The position numbers and the translations under genes were made by a program. Shown piece after piece: positions 16,072 to 24,719 of a stretch of 64,000 nucleotides of DNA. The first letter of the stretch is position 1. Every line of letters starts with the position of its first letter. The notes under the pieces are model-generated. The model worked only from the letters and a program-made list of their open reading frames with translations, was not told where the DNA came from and made no database searches. Source of the stretch: Deferribacter autotrophicus (GTDB lineage: Bacteria; Chrysiogenota; Deferribacteres; Deferribacterales; Deferribacteraceae); contig NZ_VFJB01000009.1 in assembly GCF_008362905.1 (NCBI RefSeq), forward strand, positions 186,001-250,000, in the 5' to 3' direction.

Positions 16072-18399
16072 ATGTTGACATATACTTTACCGTATACAAT
16101 TTATGAAGATTTGGCAAAATATGAAAAAGCAGTAGATGATTTCCTGAAAGGGAGAATTGAGCCAGAAAAATTTAAAGGAATACGTGTTCCTTTTGGTATA
16201 TATGAGCAGAGAAAATCTGGAACATACATGGTAAGAATTAGATTATCAGGAGGGATCATTACTCCAAAACAGCTATATGTAATTGCAGAACTTGCAGACA
16301 AATATGGTTCTGAAAAGTTACATGTTACTACAAGACAAGATATTCAGATTCATGATGTTGTAATAGAAAATACAGTTTATATTTCTAAGGGACTTATTGA
16401 ATGTGGATTATCTTCAAAAGGTGGTGGTGGTAATACAGTTAGAAATATTGTGATGAGTGTTGATGCAGGAATTAACCCTTTGGAACCTTATGATATTACT
16501 CCAGTTGTTGTGGGTCTTACTAATGATTTGTTAAAAGAGGATGATTCATTTAATTTGCCGAGGAAGTTTAAAATAACTTTTTCCAATACTTATGAAGATT
16601 CTGCTTGTGCTACAATTTCTGATGTTGGGTTTATTGCCAGAATAAAAGAAGGTAAAAAAGGGTTTAAAGTTTATGTAGGTGGCGGACTTGGCAGAAAATC
16701 AAGGATAGCTGAACTTTTATATGATTTTATTACGATAAATGAGGTTTATCAGGTAGTAAATGGTGTGAAGTTACTTTTTTATAAATACGGAAATAGGAAG
16801 AATAGACATTCTGCTCGTTTGAGATTTTTATATAACAAACTTGGAAGAGAAGAATTTATAAAACTATTTGAAAGAGAAAAAGAAAAGTTTGAATTAAAGG
16901 ATTATGAAGCATTATATAAGGAAGAAAGAAACTTTTTAAATGATATTATTAATTTAAAACCTGAAGAACCTATAGATGAAGGGTTTGGTGAATGGAAACG
17001 TAATTATGTAAAAGAGCAAAAGCAAAAAGGATTTTATACAATAGAAATACCTTTAAAAAATGGTGATATAAGTACAGAAGATGCTAAAAAGCTGGCCAAA
17101 TTTTTAGAAAATTTTGGTGAAGATGTTATAAGGTTTTCAATAAATCAGAATATTCATTTGCGCAATATAAAAGGTGAATATTTACCCAATGTTTATAATA
17201 TTATCAAACAGCTTGATACAAATTCTGATAATCCACGTATAATTTCTGATATTATTGCATGTAAAGGTGCAGATACATGTCAGCTTGGCATTTGTAAGCC
17301 GAGAGGTGCAGTTTCCAAAATTTATGAATTAATTTCAGAGAATATAGAATTGTTTTCTGCTTTAGGTAGAATTCAGATAAATATTTCTGGTTGTCCAAAT
17401 TCTTGTGGTAAACACCTGATAGGTAACCTCGGATTTTTTGGTAAAGCAAAGCGTAACGATGGATATTTATATCCTGCGTATAATGTGCTTGTTGGTGGCA
17501 AAGTTGAAGATGGTGGTACTAAATTTGGCGAGAAAATTGGAGAAATTAGCGCTAAAAAAATGCCTTACTTTGTTATTGAAGTTTTAAAAGATTTTGCAGA
17601 ATCAGGGTTAGCAAGTTTTCAAGACTATTTAAATAAGTTTGGTGAAAGCCGAATTAGAGAAATTTTGAAAGATTTTGAATATGTTCCTTCATTTGAAGAA
17701 GATAACTCTTTTTATTATGATTGGAATTCTGATGAATTGTTCAATGTGAATGATATTGGACCGGGTGAATGTTCTGCAAGTATGTTTGATTTAGTAGAGT
17801 TGTATTTAGAACAGCTTGTAAAATATAAAAAGAAAGTAAAAGAAATTAATGGTAAAGACAAGTTAGATTTATTGAATGAAATGATTTTTAAGTCAGTTAA
17901 AATGTTACTACTGCTTAAAGGATATGATGCAGAATCTAATGAACAATTGATAAAGCTCTTTGATGAGCATTATTTTAAAACAGGGCTTGTCAGCACAAAA
18001 TATGAAAATATTGTAAGACTGCTTATTGATAATCAGTCTTTAACAACAGAGCGTGAAGATGAGATTTTGGAGTTTGTTGATACAGTGAAACGTTTTTATG
18101 ACGAGCTTGATGAAAGTTTAAATATTGTTACTGGAATTGATGAACCAAAAGAGAAGGATAAGGTGTCAGAACCTGAAATTAAGGTGTTTAAGGATTATCG
18201 AGGTGTATCATGTCCGTTGAATTTTGTGCGTATAAAAGTGGATTTAGCTGGAATGAAAAGCGGTGATTTACTTGAGGTATATCTGGATGATGGTGATCCA
18301 ATAGACAATGTTCCAAGATCCGTTGCTATGGAAGGACATGAGATTATAGAACAAAAGAGAATTGATAATTACTGGTCTGTCGTTATTAGGAAAAAGTAA
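16072..18399 (+). CDS. Sulfite reductase (siroheme, NirA-type) fused to helical and TusA domains
   Basis: 775 residues in three parts. Residues 1 to about 560 form a siroheme/[4Fe-4S] nitrite/sulfite reductase; cluster ligands are C397, C403, C441 and C445 (CKGADTC and GCPNSC), with the substrate-binding THTTRQDIQ-like segment (VTTRQDIQIHDV) near residue 85. Residues about 575-690 are all-helical and HEPN-like. Residues about 705-775 are a TusA-type domain with its cysteine in YRGVSCPLNF and the usual DDGDPI segment. It should reduce sulfite to sulfide. The TusA part suggests the sulfur is held as persulfide and handed on, perhaps to the HcyF-HcyS step; that is inference. The second proline of the TusA CPxP motif is Asn. 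Confidence 0.9.
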   Translation: MLTYTLPYTIYEDLAKYEKAVDDFLKGRIEPEKFKGIRVPFGIYEQRKSGTYMVRIRLSGGIITPKQLYVIAELADKYGSEKLHVTTRQDIQIHDVVIENTVYISKGLIECGLSSKGGGGNTVRNIVMSVDAGINPLEPYDITPVVVGLTNDLLKEDDSFNLPRKFKITFSNTYEDSACATISDVGFIARIKEGKKGFKVYVGGGLGRKSRIAELLYDFITINEVYQVVNGVKLLFYKYGNRKNRHSARLRFLYNKLGREEFIKLFEREKEKFELKDYEALYKEERNFLNDIINLKPEEPIDEGFGEWKRNYVKEQKQKGFYTIEIPLKNGDISTEDAKKLAKFLENFGEDVIRFSINQNIHLRNIKGEYLPNVYNIIKQLDTNSDNPRIISDIIACKGADTCQLGICKPRGAVSKIYELISENIELFSALGRIQINISGCPNSCGKHLIGNLGFFGKAKRNDGYLYPAYNVLVGGKVEDGGTKFGEKIGEISAKKMPYFVIEVLKDFAESGLASFQDYLNKFGESRIREILKDFEYVPSFEEDNSFYYDWNSDELFNVNDIGPGECSASMFDLVELYLEQLVKYKKKVKEINGKDKLDLLNEMIFKSVKMLLLLKGYDAESNEQLIKLFDEHYFKTGLVSTKYENIVRLLIDNQSLTTEREDEILEFVDTVKRFYDELDESLNIVTGIDEPKEKDKVSEPEIKVFKDYRGVSCPLNFVRIKVDLAGMKSGDLLEVYLDDGDPIDNVPRSVAMEGHEIIEQKRIDNYWSVVIRKK

Positions 18400-18411
18400 T
18401 TTAGTTAGATA

Positions 18412-18530
18412 GTGTGAGTGTGAAAGTAAAGGTGTAAGTGGTATGGTAGTGGTTAGTGGTGTGGTGATGAATGCAAACACCTTCACTTTCACTTACACCT
18501 ACATGAACCATGAACGTTGAACATTGAACT
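18412..18530. repeat. Short-repeat hairpins between sulfite reductase and cysD
   Basis: The 146-base gap holds two repeat structures. GTGAAAGTAAAGGTGT (18419-18434) pairs at 15 of 16 positions with the inverse of a segment at 18477-18492, and GGTGTAAGTG (18431-18440) pairs exactly with 18490-18499. After it, at 18503-18530, comes a run of ATGAACC/ATGAACG/TTGAACA units. This is the right-arm sequence of the hairpins found inside cysN, here without its left arm. No promoter is evident. Confidence 0.7.
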
Positions 18531-18545
18531 TTATGTGAGGTTGTT

Positions 18546-19457
18546 ATGATTACAGAAGAGAAGTTAACGCATTTAAAATTATTAGAATATGAAAGTATTC
18601 ATATCATCCGTGAAGCGGTTGCAGAGGCAGAAAACCCTGTAATGCTCTATTCTATAGGAAAAGATTCGTCAGTAATGTTACATCTGGCTATGAAGGCTTT
18701 TTATCCTGCAAAGCCACCTTTTCCATTGATGCATGTGGATACAACTTGGAAATTTAGAGATATGATAGATTTTAGAGATAAGAGAGCAAAAGAGTTGGGA
18801 TTAGAATTAATAGTGTATGTTAATGAGGAGGGGGTTCAAAGGGGGATTAACCCGTTTATACATGGTAGTAAGGTTCATACTGATATTATGAAAACAGAGG
18901 CTTTGAAAAAGGCTTTAAATAAGTATAAATTTGATGTGATTTTTGGTGGTGCAAGAAGGGATGAAGAAAAATCAAGAGCTAAAGAAAGGATATTTTCTTT
19001 TAGAGATAAAAATCACAGATGGGATCCTAAAAATCAGAGACCAGAACTCTGGAATGTATATAATTTGAAGAAAAATAAAGGGGAAAGCATACGGGTATTT
19101 CCATTGTCAAACTGGACAGAGCTTGATGTGTGGCTTTATATTTATCTTGAAAATATTCCTGTAGTGCCGCTTTATTTTGCAAAAGAGAGACCTGTGGTGG
19201 AGTATGAAGGTGCGCTGATTCTGGTAGATGATGATAGGATGCCAGAAGAATTAAGAAAGAAAGCACAAATGAAATGGGTGAGATTCAGGACATTGGGGTG
19301 TTATCCACTTACTGGGGCAGTAGAATCAAGAGCTACTACTTTGCCTGAAATTATACAAGAGATGCTCCTCACAAAATACTCAGAGCGTCAGGGAAGATTG
19401 ATAGATTTTGACCAGGTGGGGAGTATGGAAAGGAAAAAGATCGAAGGGTATTTTTGA
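18546..19457 (+). CDS. cysD: Sulfate adenylyltransferase subunit 2 (ATP sulfurylase small subunit)
   Basis: 303 residues of the PP-loop CysD family: [18 protein letters not shown] (about 35-52), [15 protein letters not shown], and a C-terminal [15 protein letters not shown] with the [10 protein letters not shown] motif. It works with CysN to form APS from sulfate and ATP, the GTPase driving the unfavourable step. The TGTGAGG site lies five to ten bases before the ATG. Coding sequence is uninterrupted, unlike cysN next to it. Confidence 0.95.
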   Translation: MITEEKLTHLKLLEYESIHIIREAVAEAENPVMLYSIGKDSSVMLHLAMKAFYPAKPPFPLMHVDTTWKFRDMIDFRDKRAKELGLELIVYVNEEGVQRGINPFIHGSKVHTDIMKTEALKKALNKYKFDVIFGGARRDEEKSRAKERIFSFRDKNHRWDPKNQRPELWNVYNLKKNKGESIRVFPLSNWTELDVWLYIYLENIPVVPLYFAKERPVVEYEGALILVDDDRMPEELRKKAQMKWVRFRTLGCYPLTGAVESRATTLPEIIQEMLLTKYSERQGRLIDFDQVGSMERKKIEGYF

Positions 19458-19460
19458 GTA

Positions 19461-19543
19461 TTAAGTGCTAAGCGCTAAGTACTAAGCACTAAGATTTAAA
19501 ATTTAATTCTTTTTTCTTAATGCTTAACGCTTAACACTTAGTA
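19461..19543. repeat. TTAAGTG/CTAAGNN heptamer-repeat hairpin between cysD and cysN
   Basis: The left arm (19461-19493) is five 7-bp units of the form CTAAGNN. The right arm (19516-19543) is four units of the form CTTANNN, the inverse, separated by an AT-rich 22-base spacer. It occupies nearly the whole 102-base cysD-cysN gap and ends just before GGAGG. Its architecture equals that of the GTTCAAN hairpins in cysN, but the unit sequence is unrelated. Confidence 0.8.
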
Positions 19544-19559
19544 CTATTATGGAGGAGTA

Positions 19560-21221
19560 ATGAGTGAAGAAAAGTTGATAAAAGATGACATACTTGAGTA
19601 TTTGCATCAACACGAACAAAAGGAGCTTTTACGTTTTATCACCTGCGGTAGTGTTGATGATGGAAAGAGTACGCTTATAGGCCGCCTTCTTTATGAGACT
19701 AAGATGGTTTTTGAAGACCATCTTATGGCTTTGAAGGCAGAAGCTAAGTATAAAAGGACGGAAGACGAAATAGACTTTTCTCTCTTAGTAGATGGTTTGC
19801 AGGCAGAAAGAGAGCAAGGGATAACCATTGATGTAGCCTACAGGTATTTTTCGACAGAAAAGAGGAAATTCATTATTGCAGACACTCCTGGGCATGAACA
19901 ATATACGAGAAATATGGTAACAGGAGCATCAAACGCAGATGTGGCAGTAATTCTTATTGATGCGCGAAATGGTGTATTAACACAAACTAAGAGACACACG
20001 TTTATAGTAACCTTACTTGGTATTAAGCATATAATTGTGGCTATTAACAAAATGGATTTAGTAGGCTACAAGCAGGAAGTCTACGAGAAGATAAAGAGAG
20101 ATTATATTGAGATGATGAGGGGGATTGGGGAGACGATAGGGGAGATTGTTCAAAGTTCAAAGTTCAAGGTTCAAGGTTCTGATAACGTTGAACGTAGAAC
20201 ATTGAACGTTGAACTTACTTTTGTCCCCATTTCCGCTCTCAAAGGTGACAATGTTGTTAAAAAAAGTGAGAACATGTCCTGGTACAATGGCAAAACCTTA
20301 CTTGAATACCTAGATACAGTAGAAGTTCAAAGTTCAAAGTTCAAAGTTCAAAGTGATAAAGGAGTTCAAGGTTCTGATAACGTTAAACGTAGAACATTGA
20401 ACATTGAACAATTTAGATTTCCAGTTCAGTATGTCAATCGTCCGAATTTGGATTACAGGGGATATTGCGGCACAATAGTTTCTGGTAGTATCAAGGTGGA
20501 TGATGAGATCACGGTTTTACCATCTAGAGTAAAAACAAAAGTTAAAGCAATAGTACCACCAGCATATAAAGAAGTTCAAGGTTCAAGGTTCAACGTTCAA
20601 AGTGATAGAGAGGTTCAAAGTTCAAAGTTCAACGTTCAAGGTTCTGATAACGTAGAACATAGAACGTTGAACGTTGAACATACGAGCATAGCTCGTTCTC
20701 CGATGGCTGTTACATTACTCACAGAAGATGAAGTTGATATAAGTCGAGGAGATTTGATTGTAAAATCTAATGAGTTGCCTGAGATGAGTGATACTATTGA
20801 TGTGTTTATTGTGTGGATGGGTGAAGAGCCTTTGGTGGTAGATAAGACTTATGATGTGAAGAGAGCTACTTCTTATGTATCAGGATATGTTGATGAGATA
20901 TATTTTAAAATAAATGTTAATACATTAGAAAAGGAAAAAGACAATAAACTCCAGATGAATGAAATAGCTTATTGTAGGGTAGTGTTAAATACGGAAATTC
21001 CATTTGATAATTACTGGGAAAACAGACATACAGGTGGTATTATATTTATCGATAGAATTACAAATAATACTGTCGGCGCAGGCATGATTATCAAAGCTGC
21101 CTCCTATAAACAAAATACTTTATATAGTGAACCGAATAGAAAAAAATATACTGAATTCGAAATTGAACTAAACAAATTAATAAGAAAATATTTCCCTGAA
21201 TGGAATTGTAAAAAGATATAA
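19560..21221 (+). CDS. cysN: Sulfate adenylyltransferase subunit 1 (GTPase) with three in-frame repeat insertions
   Basis: 553 residues of the CysN GTPase: P-loop GSVDDGKSTL (about 31-40), switch II DTPGHEQY, NKMDLV, then the beta-barrel domains with FPVQYVNRPNLDYRGY and VDISRGDLIV. No APS kinase domain is fused. Three stretches (residues about 197-218, 256-284 and 339-374) are alien VQSSKF/GSDNV/RTLNVE sequence encoded by hairpin repeats. All lie in loops compared with E. coli CysN: before the last G-domain strand, at the G-domain to barrel linker, and in a domain 2 loop. Without them the length is about 465, normal for CysN. The frame stays open through all three, so the protein is probably functional with surface loops added. 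Confidence 0.93.
   Translation: MSEEKLIKDDILEYLHQHEQKELLRFITCGSVDDGKSTLIGRLLYETKMVFEDHLMALKAEAKYKRTEDEIDFSLLVDGLQAEREQGITIDVAYRYFSTEKRKFIIADTPGHEQYTRNMVTGASNADVAVILIDARNGVLTQTKRHTFIVTLLGIKHIIVAINKMDLVGYKQEVYEKIKRDYIEMMRGIGETIGEIVQSSKFKVQGSDNVERRTLNVELTFVPISALKGDNVVKKSENMSWYNGKTLLEYLDTVEVQSSKFKVQSDKGVQGSDNVKRRTLNIEQFRFPVQYVNRPNLDYRGYCGTIVSGSIKVDDEITVLPSRVKTKVKAIVPPAYKEVQGSRFNVQSDREVQSSKFNVQGSDNVEHRTLNVEHTSIARSPMAVTLLTEDEVDISRGDLIVKSNELPEMSDTIDVFIVWMGEEPLVVDKTYDVKRATSYVSGYVDEIYFKINVNTLEKEKDNKLQMNEIAYCRVVLNTEIPFDNYWENRHTGGIIFIDRITNNTVGAGMIIKAASYKQNTLYSEPNRKKYTEFEIELNKLIRKYFPEWNCKKI
20148..20214 (+). repeat. In-frame heptamer hairpin element 1 in cysN (67 bp)
   Basis: The left arm is GTTCAAA/GTTCAAA/GTTCAAG/GTTCAAG/GTTCT. 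The core GATAACGT and the right arm GTAGAAC/ATTGAAC/GTTGAAC follow. The arms pair except at the seventh base of each unit. It is read as V-Q-S-S-K-F-K, then G-S-D-N-V-E-R-R-T-L-N-V-E. In this frame a regular right arm would give TGA, but AGA replaces it, and the left arm has the matching GTTCT instead of GTTCA. Confidence 0.9.
20325..20409 (+). repeat. In-frame heptamer hairpin element 2 in cysN (85 bp)
   Basis: Four GTTCAAA units, a spacer AGTGATAAAGGA, GTTCAAG-GTTCT, the core GATAACGT, then TAAACGTAGAAC, ATTGAAC and ATTGAAC. It is the same family and orientation as element 1, read in the same phase, with AGA at the position that would be TGA. It lies at the junction between the GTPase and the first barrel. 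Confidence 0.9.
20574..20679 (+). repeat. In-frame heptamer hairpin element 3 in cysN (106 bp)
   Basis: Two left-arm blocks of GTTCAAN units are separated by AGTGATAGAGAG, followed by GTTCT, GATAACGT, AGAACATAGAAC, GTTGAAC and GTTGAAC. It is the longest of the three copies. Again AGA occupies the would-be TGA codon. Lengths 67, 85 and 106 are all one more than a multiple of three, which suggests one insertion geometry. Confidence 0.9.
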
Positions 21222-21518
21222 TGATAAAAAATAAGACAGCAAATTTTATGTGAAATTTCTATTCCATTTTAATCTACTACTTTTTCATTTACTGCTTAAA
21301 TCTTAAAAAACACCTCAAATATTTTATTCTTTTAAAACTTTGTAGTAGGATATAAAAATACCTATTAGTTAAAAGTTAATAAAAAAAAGTAATAGATAAC
21401 AGGAAGATAGAGATTTTATCAAAAACTAATTGTAGTATGATTAGTAAAAAATTATATTTTATTGTATTGTTAAAAAAGTTAAGGTATAATTATATAAAAA
21501 ATAGATCTATTTCAAATA
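21222..21518. other. AT-rich intergenic stretch without recognisable gene
   Basis: Between the cysN stop and the left end of the ISL3 remnant there are about 300 bases, very AT-rich, with no open frame of note on either strand. I looked for the missing 3' part of the exonuclease gene cut by the IS on its other side and did not find it, so that part seems to have been deleted. Confidence 0.6.
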
Positions 21519-22553
21519 GTGTGGGTAATGTGTATAGATATAATCAATAGATAAAGGAAATTATTCTAAAATTTCAGTGAGAAATCACTTGAAAGATGGA
21601 CAGGTTAACCTTAAATTTTTTGAAAAAAAACAACAACAAAAAACACAAAAGGAGGTTAACCATGTCCCTCAATGAAAAAATTATATCAACCTTTTTTAAA
21701 ATTCAAGTGTATAAATAGTAGATTTAGAGGAAGAGAATAACTCAATCGTATTATATTTAGAGCGTGTATCACCATCAATATGCAGAGAGTGCGGAAAAGT
21801 TCACAGCTGATATGATTCCAGAAAGCGAAAATTTTTTATTGGCAGCGTGAATGGTATGGGGGTATATGCTATAACTCGAATATATCGTTTGAGATGCCCA
21901 GTAACTAATAAAGTTCATACAGAGGTACATGGTATATGTTCTCCACGTCAATCATATTCGAAATTTGGAGGGGAATTAATAACAAGATATACAAAATATA
22001 TTGATAATAAAACGGCTTCTAGATTACTAGGAATACCTACGTCGATTTTATACAGGATAGATTACAACGAATTGAAAAAGAAGTTTTCTTTTTACAAGAC
22101 TGAGCGATTGAGTATAGGTGAGATATCATTTAAGCGAGGTCACAGATATGCGACTATATTGTTTGATTATGATCGCAATAAGGTGTTACGGGTTGAACGA
22201 GGCAGGAAAATTGATAATGCTAAGACCGCCTTGGAGCAAATAAACGATTGTAATTTAAAGGTAGTCACAGTGGATTTTTGGTTATCTTATGAAAAAGCAG
22301 TTAAGGAATTATTTCCCAGGGCAGATATAGTATATGATTATTTTCATCTGAGTAGGATATTAAATTGTAAGATAGAGGAGGAGCGGCGTGATATTTGCCT
22401 GTATCACTGTCCGAATGTCAGCGATACAGGCAACTTGAGGGTGTAAATAATGTGATTAAGACGTTAATCAAGCGAGCGTATGGTTATAGAAATTTTCAAT
22501 ACTTGAGGTTTAAGATATTACAAGTTTGTGGTGATTTGATGTGTTACCCACAC
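21519..22553 (+). mobile_element. Degenerate ISL3-family insertion sequence
   Basis: The left end reads GTGTGGGTAATGTGT and the right end TGTGTTACCCACAC. These are inverted copies, identical over ten bases (GTGTGGGTAA) with partial match beyond. They enclose a broken ISL3-type transposase. No flanking direct repeat is visible. The right end falls inside the exonuclease gene, so insertion, perhaps with deletion, removed its 3' part. Confidence 0.75.
21662..22545 (+). pseudogene. ISL3-family transposase, inactivated
   Basis: A start with AAGGAGGTTAACC at 21662 runs only 18 codons to TAG. The homology continues in another frame with the zinc-finger piece CRECGKVHS, then an in-frame TGA at 21808-21810 (probably once TGG). 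The frame from 21847 to 22446 carries the core, including VDFWLSYEKAVKELF and a YDYFHLSRILN segment of the DDE domain. The ending NNVIKTLIKRAYGYRNF is in yet another frame. At least two frameshifts and one nonsense codon show that it is dead. Confidence 0.85.
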
Positions 22554-22747
22554 GAAATGAAATAGAACCTAAAATCTGGGTGGAGTTTTACTGCACCGAT
22601 TTCTAATATTTTATCCCCATTTTCTGGATGAATACCAGTAGTTTCTATGTCAAAAACTACAAAAGTTAACATGTTTAAGGGGGTGTCAAGAATTTCTTTT
22701 ACTTCTGAGCTATAGTTCATGTTGGTAATTTTAGTTAATTGTGTCAA
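22554..22747 (-). pseudogene. DNA polymerase III epsilon-like 3'-5' exonuclease, N-terminal fragment
   Basis: About 64 native codons remain. They include FVVFDIETTGIHPENGDKIL, exonuclease motif I (D-x-E-T-T-G) of the DEDD superfamily, followed by EIGAVK. The frame then enters the ISL3 terminal repeat and stops. It lies nine bases after larE on the same strand, so it was probably the third gene of an mnmA-larE-exonuclease operon. Motifs II and III are missing, so the fragment cannot be active. Confidence 0.8.
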
Positions 22748-22756
22748 ATTGTCAAT

Positions 22757-23497
22757 TTAAGATTGGATAGTGATAATTGGTACATCAAAATATTTGTTTA
22801 TTTTCTCACGAATTATTTCTTTATCGTTCTTTGTCAATGAGATTTTGTTTTTGAATTCAACTTTAATTTTATTTTTAAGAACTCTGATTCTTATTGTAGG
22901 ATATCTGTATCTGAGGCTGTTTTCTGTAAGCTCTATTTTTCTCAATAGATCTAAAGTAATTTCTTGTTCCATTATTCTTGTTGCAGCACAAGATTCCACC
23001 GTGAAATGGACTCCTATTTTTTGAAGAAACGAGGTTTCTTCAGCCGCAAACTTTTTGCCGAAATTATTTTCAAGTAGTGGAGATCTGACACTGTATTCGT
23101 GTAATGCCTTCATCCCAGGACGGTAATCCTTTAAATCATCTGTATTTGTTCCGTCAAAAATTATATCAAGGCCGTATTTATCTTTTATCACTGTCAGTGT
23201 TTTTAAAACTTCTTTTTTACAGTAGTAACATTTGTCTTTAGGGTTTTTTAAAAACTCATGTGATTGATTTGTATAAAAAGGGATCCAAGGTACTTTAAAA
23301 TAATCAGCTATTCTTCTTGCATTTTCAATTTCATAGAGAAACACATTGAAATTAACACAGGTTGCGGCAAACACATTTTCTTTACCAAGAAATTCCACAG
23401 CAAGTTTTAGGACAGCGGCGCTATCTCTTCCACCGCTTAATGCAACTAAGCAGGAAGTGAAATTTTCAAAATACTTCTGCAATGAATCCTCCTCCAA
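22757..23497 (-). CDS. larE: LarE-family ATP-dependent sulfur transferase, three-cysteine type
   Basis: 246 residues with PP-loop SGGRDSA (about 20-26), the KCYYCKKEVL pair, DGTNTDDLKDYRPG and ESCAATRI. LarE activates and thiolates the nickel-pincer cofactor precursor or related substrates. In sacrificial LarE the single cysteine in the CxATRI position donates its sulfur. Here the CXXC pair plus that cysteine make three ligands, as in LarE homologues that bind a [4Fe-4S] cluster and work catalytically. LarB and LarC are not in this window. It overlaps the 3' end of mnmA by 32 bases. Confidence 0.82.
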   Translation of the reverse strand: MEEDSLQKYFENFTSCLVALSGGRDSAAVLKLAVEFLGKENVFAATCVNFNVFLYEIENARRIADYFKVPWIPFYTNQSHEFLKNPKDKCYYCKKEVLKTLTVIKDKYGLDIIFDGTNTDDLKDYRPGMKALHEYSVRSPLLENNFGKKFAAEETSFLQKIGVHFTVESCAATRIMEQEITLDLLRKIELTENSLRYRYPTIRIRVLKNKIKVEFKNKISLTKNDKEIIREKINKYFDVPIITIQS

Positions 23498-24497
23498 CTA
23501 CCCTATCATCAATGTAAATAGTTGCTATTTGGCCTGGTGTCGGTGCAAATTGTGGTTCGTCAAACAACAAGAAAGCTTTGCCATCTGGCTGAACTTCAAC
23601 CTGACAGGGAGCGGAATTCATTCTGTATCTGATTTTTGCTTTTGCTCTAAATAAGCGTTTGTTTTGATCAAGAAAATTGCAGTTTTCTAATTTAACACCT
23701 CTATAAAAAACCTCTTCTTTTTTCCCAAGATAGATATTACCAGAATCAGCATCTATTTTTTTGACATATAGGGATTCGTGATAGTTTAATTTTAACCCCC
23801 TTCTTTGACCGACAGTGTAGAACTCTATTCCGTCATGTTCTTTAATCTTTTTACCATTTAGAAGAAAATAGCCTTTTTTGAAACTATTTGCTTTTATTTT
23901 TTCCTTAAGAAAAGTCCTGTAATCTTTGCCCATCAAGAAGCAAACTTCTTGACTATCCTTTTTCTCTGCCACTGACAGTCCAATATTTTTGGCAAGTTTT
24001 CTAACCTCCTCTTTTGTAGTTTCACCGTGTGGAAAATATAACAGACTTACCTGAAACTCATCGAGAAGGCTGAGATAATATGACTGGTCTTTTTTAGGAT
24101 CAAAGGCTTTAGCTATGTACTTTTTACCATTGAATTCTACGACTCTTGCATAGTGCCCTGTAACAATCATTTCTGCATCATGCTTTTGCATTTCGTTAAA
24201 GAGAAAAGAAAATTTGGCGTTTTTGTTGCAAAAAGAACATGGGTTTGGTGTTTTACCTTTTCTGTATGTGTTTATGAAATATGAGATGACATCTTTAAAA
24301 TACTCTGAATAGTCAGCCATTTCCCATTTTATCTGAAGAAAATCTGCAACACGTTTAGCATCTGTAAGTAGTTTTTCCTGACCGTCAAACAGCTTCAAAG
24401 TTATACCTATTACTTCATAACCTTTTTCTTTCATTAAGTATGCTGCAACAGAGCTATCTACCCCACCACTCATGGCAACTATTACTTTCTTTTTCAT
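23466..24497 (-). CDS. mnmA: tRNA 2-thiouridine(34) synthase MnmA
   Basis: 343 residues. PP-loop MSGGVDSSVAAYLMKEKGYE sits at the N-terminus, the first catalytic cysteine is in PNPCSFCN, and GHYARV, KDQSYYLSLL and the second catalytic cysteine in SQEVCFL follow. The C-terminal beta-barrel is complete (ends IDDRVVGGGFI). It thiolates U34 of Lys, Glu and Gln tRNAs. Length and motif order are normal. It is transcribed divergently from the rsmB pseudogene across a 222-base AT-rich gap that should hold its promoter. Confidence 0.95.
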   Translation of the reverse strand: MKKKVIVAMSGGVDSSVAAYLMKEKGYEVIGITLKLFDGQEKLLTDAKRVADFLQIKWEMADYSEYFKDVISYFINTYRKGKTPNPCSFCNKNAKFSFLFNEMQKHDAEMIVTGHYARVVEFNGKKYIAKAFDPKKDQSYYLSLLDEFQVSLLYFPHGETTKEEVRKLAKNIGLSVAEKKDSQEVCFLMGKDYRTFLKEKIKANSFKKGYFLLNGKKIKEHDGIEFYTVGQRRGLKLNYHESLYVKKIDADSGNIYLGKKEEVFYRGVKLENCNFLDQNKRLFRAKAKIRYRMNSAPCQVEVQPDGKAFLLFDEPQFAPTPGQIATIYIDDRVVGGGFIAEVF

Positions 24498-24719
24498 TAT
24501 AACCTCACTTGTGTTTATAGTTTTTAAGCAAAATTTTGCAAAAAACTGTATGTAAAAATATTGATTTTATACAATTTTCTCATATGATTTTTAAAATTTT
24601 TGTTTAAAAGCTTAAAAAATTTTACAACAACCTATAAAAATGTTTATTGTTATATTTAAGCTAATATTTTAAAAAGTCAATAATAATTATTACAAAAATC
24701 ATCGGATAGGTGATATATA

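Noticed and set aside
18412-19543. Repeats around cysD/cysN as a CRISPR array
   Set aside because: Units are 7 bp with no unique spacers and fold into hairpins; no cas genes are in the window.
20148-20679. GTTCAAG/GTTCAAA strings looked like tRNA T-loop sequences
   Set aside because: They form a simple 7-bp repeat with fold-back arms and lie in an open cysN frame; no acceptor, D or anticodon stems are present.
24498-24719. Small RNA or tRNA gene in the mnmA-rsmB gap
   Set aside because: No stable cloverleaf or terminator; the sequence is plain AT-rich divergent promoter DNA.
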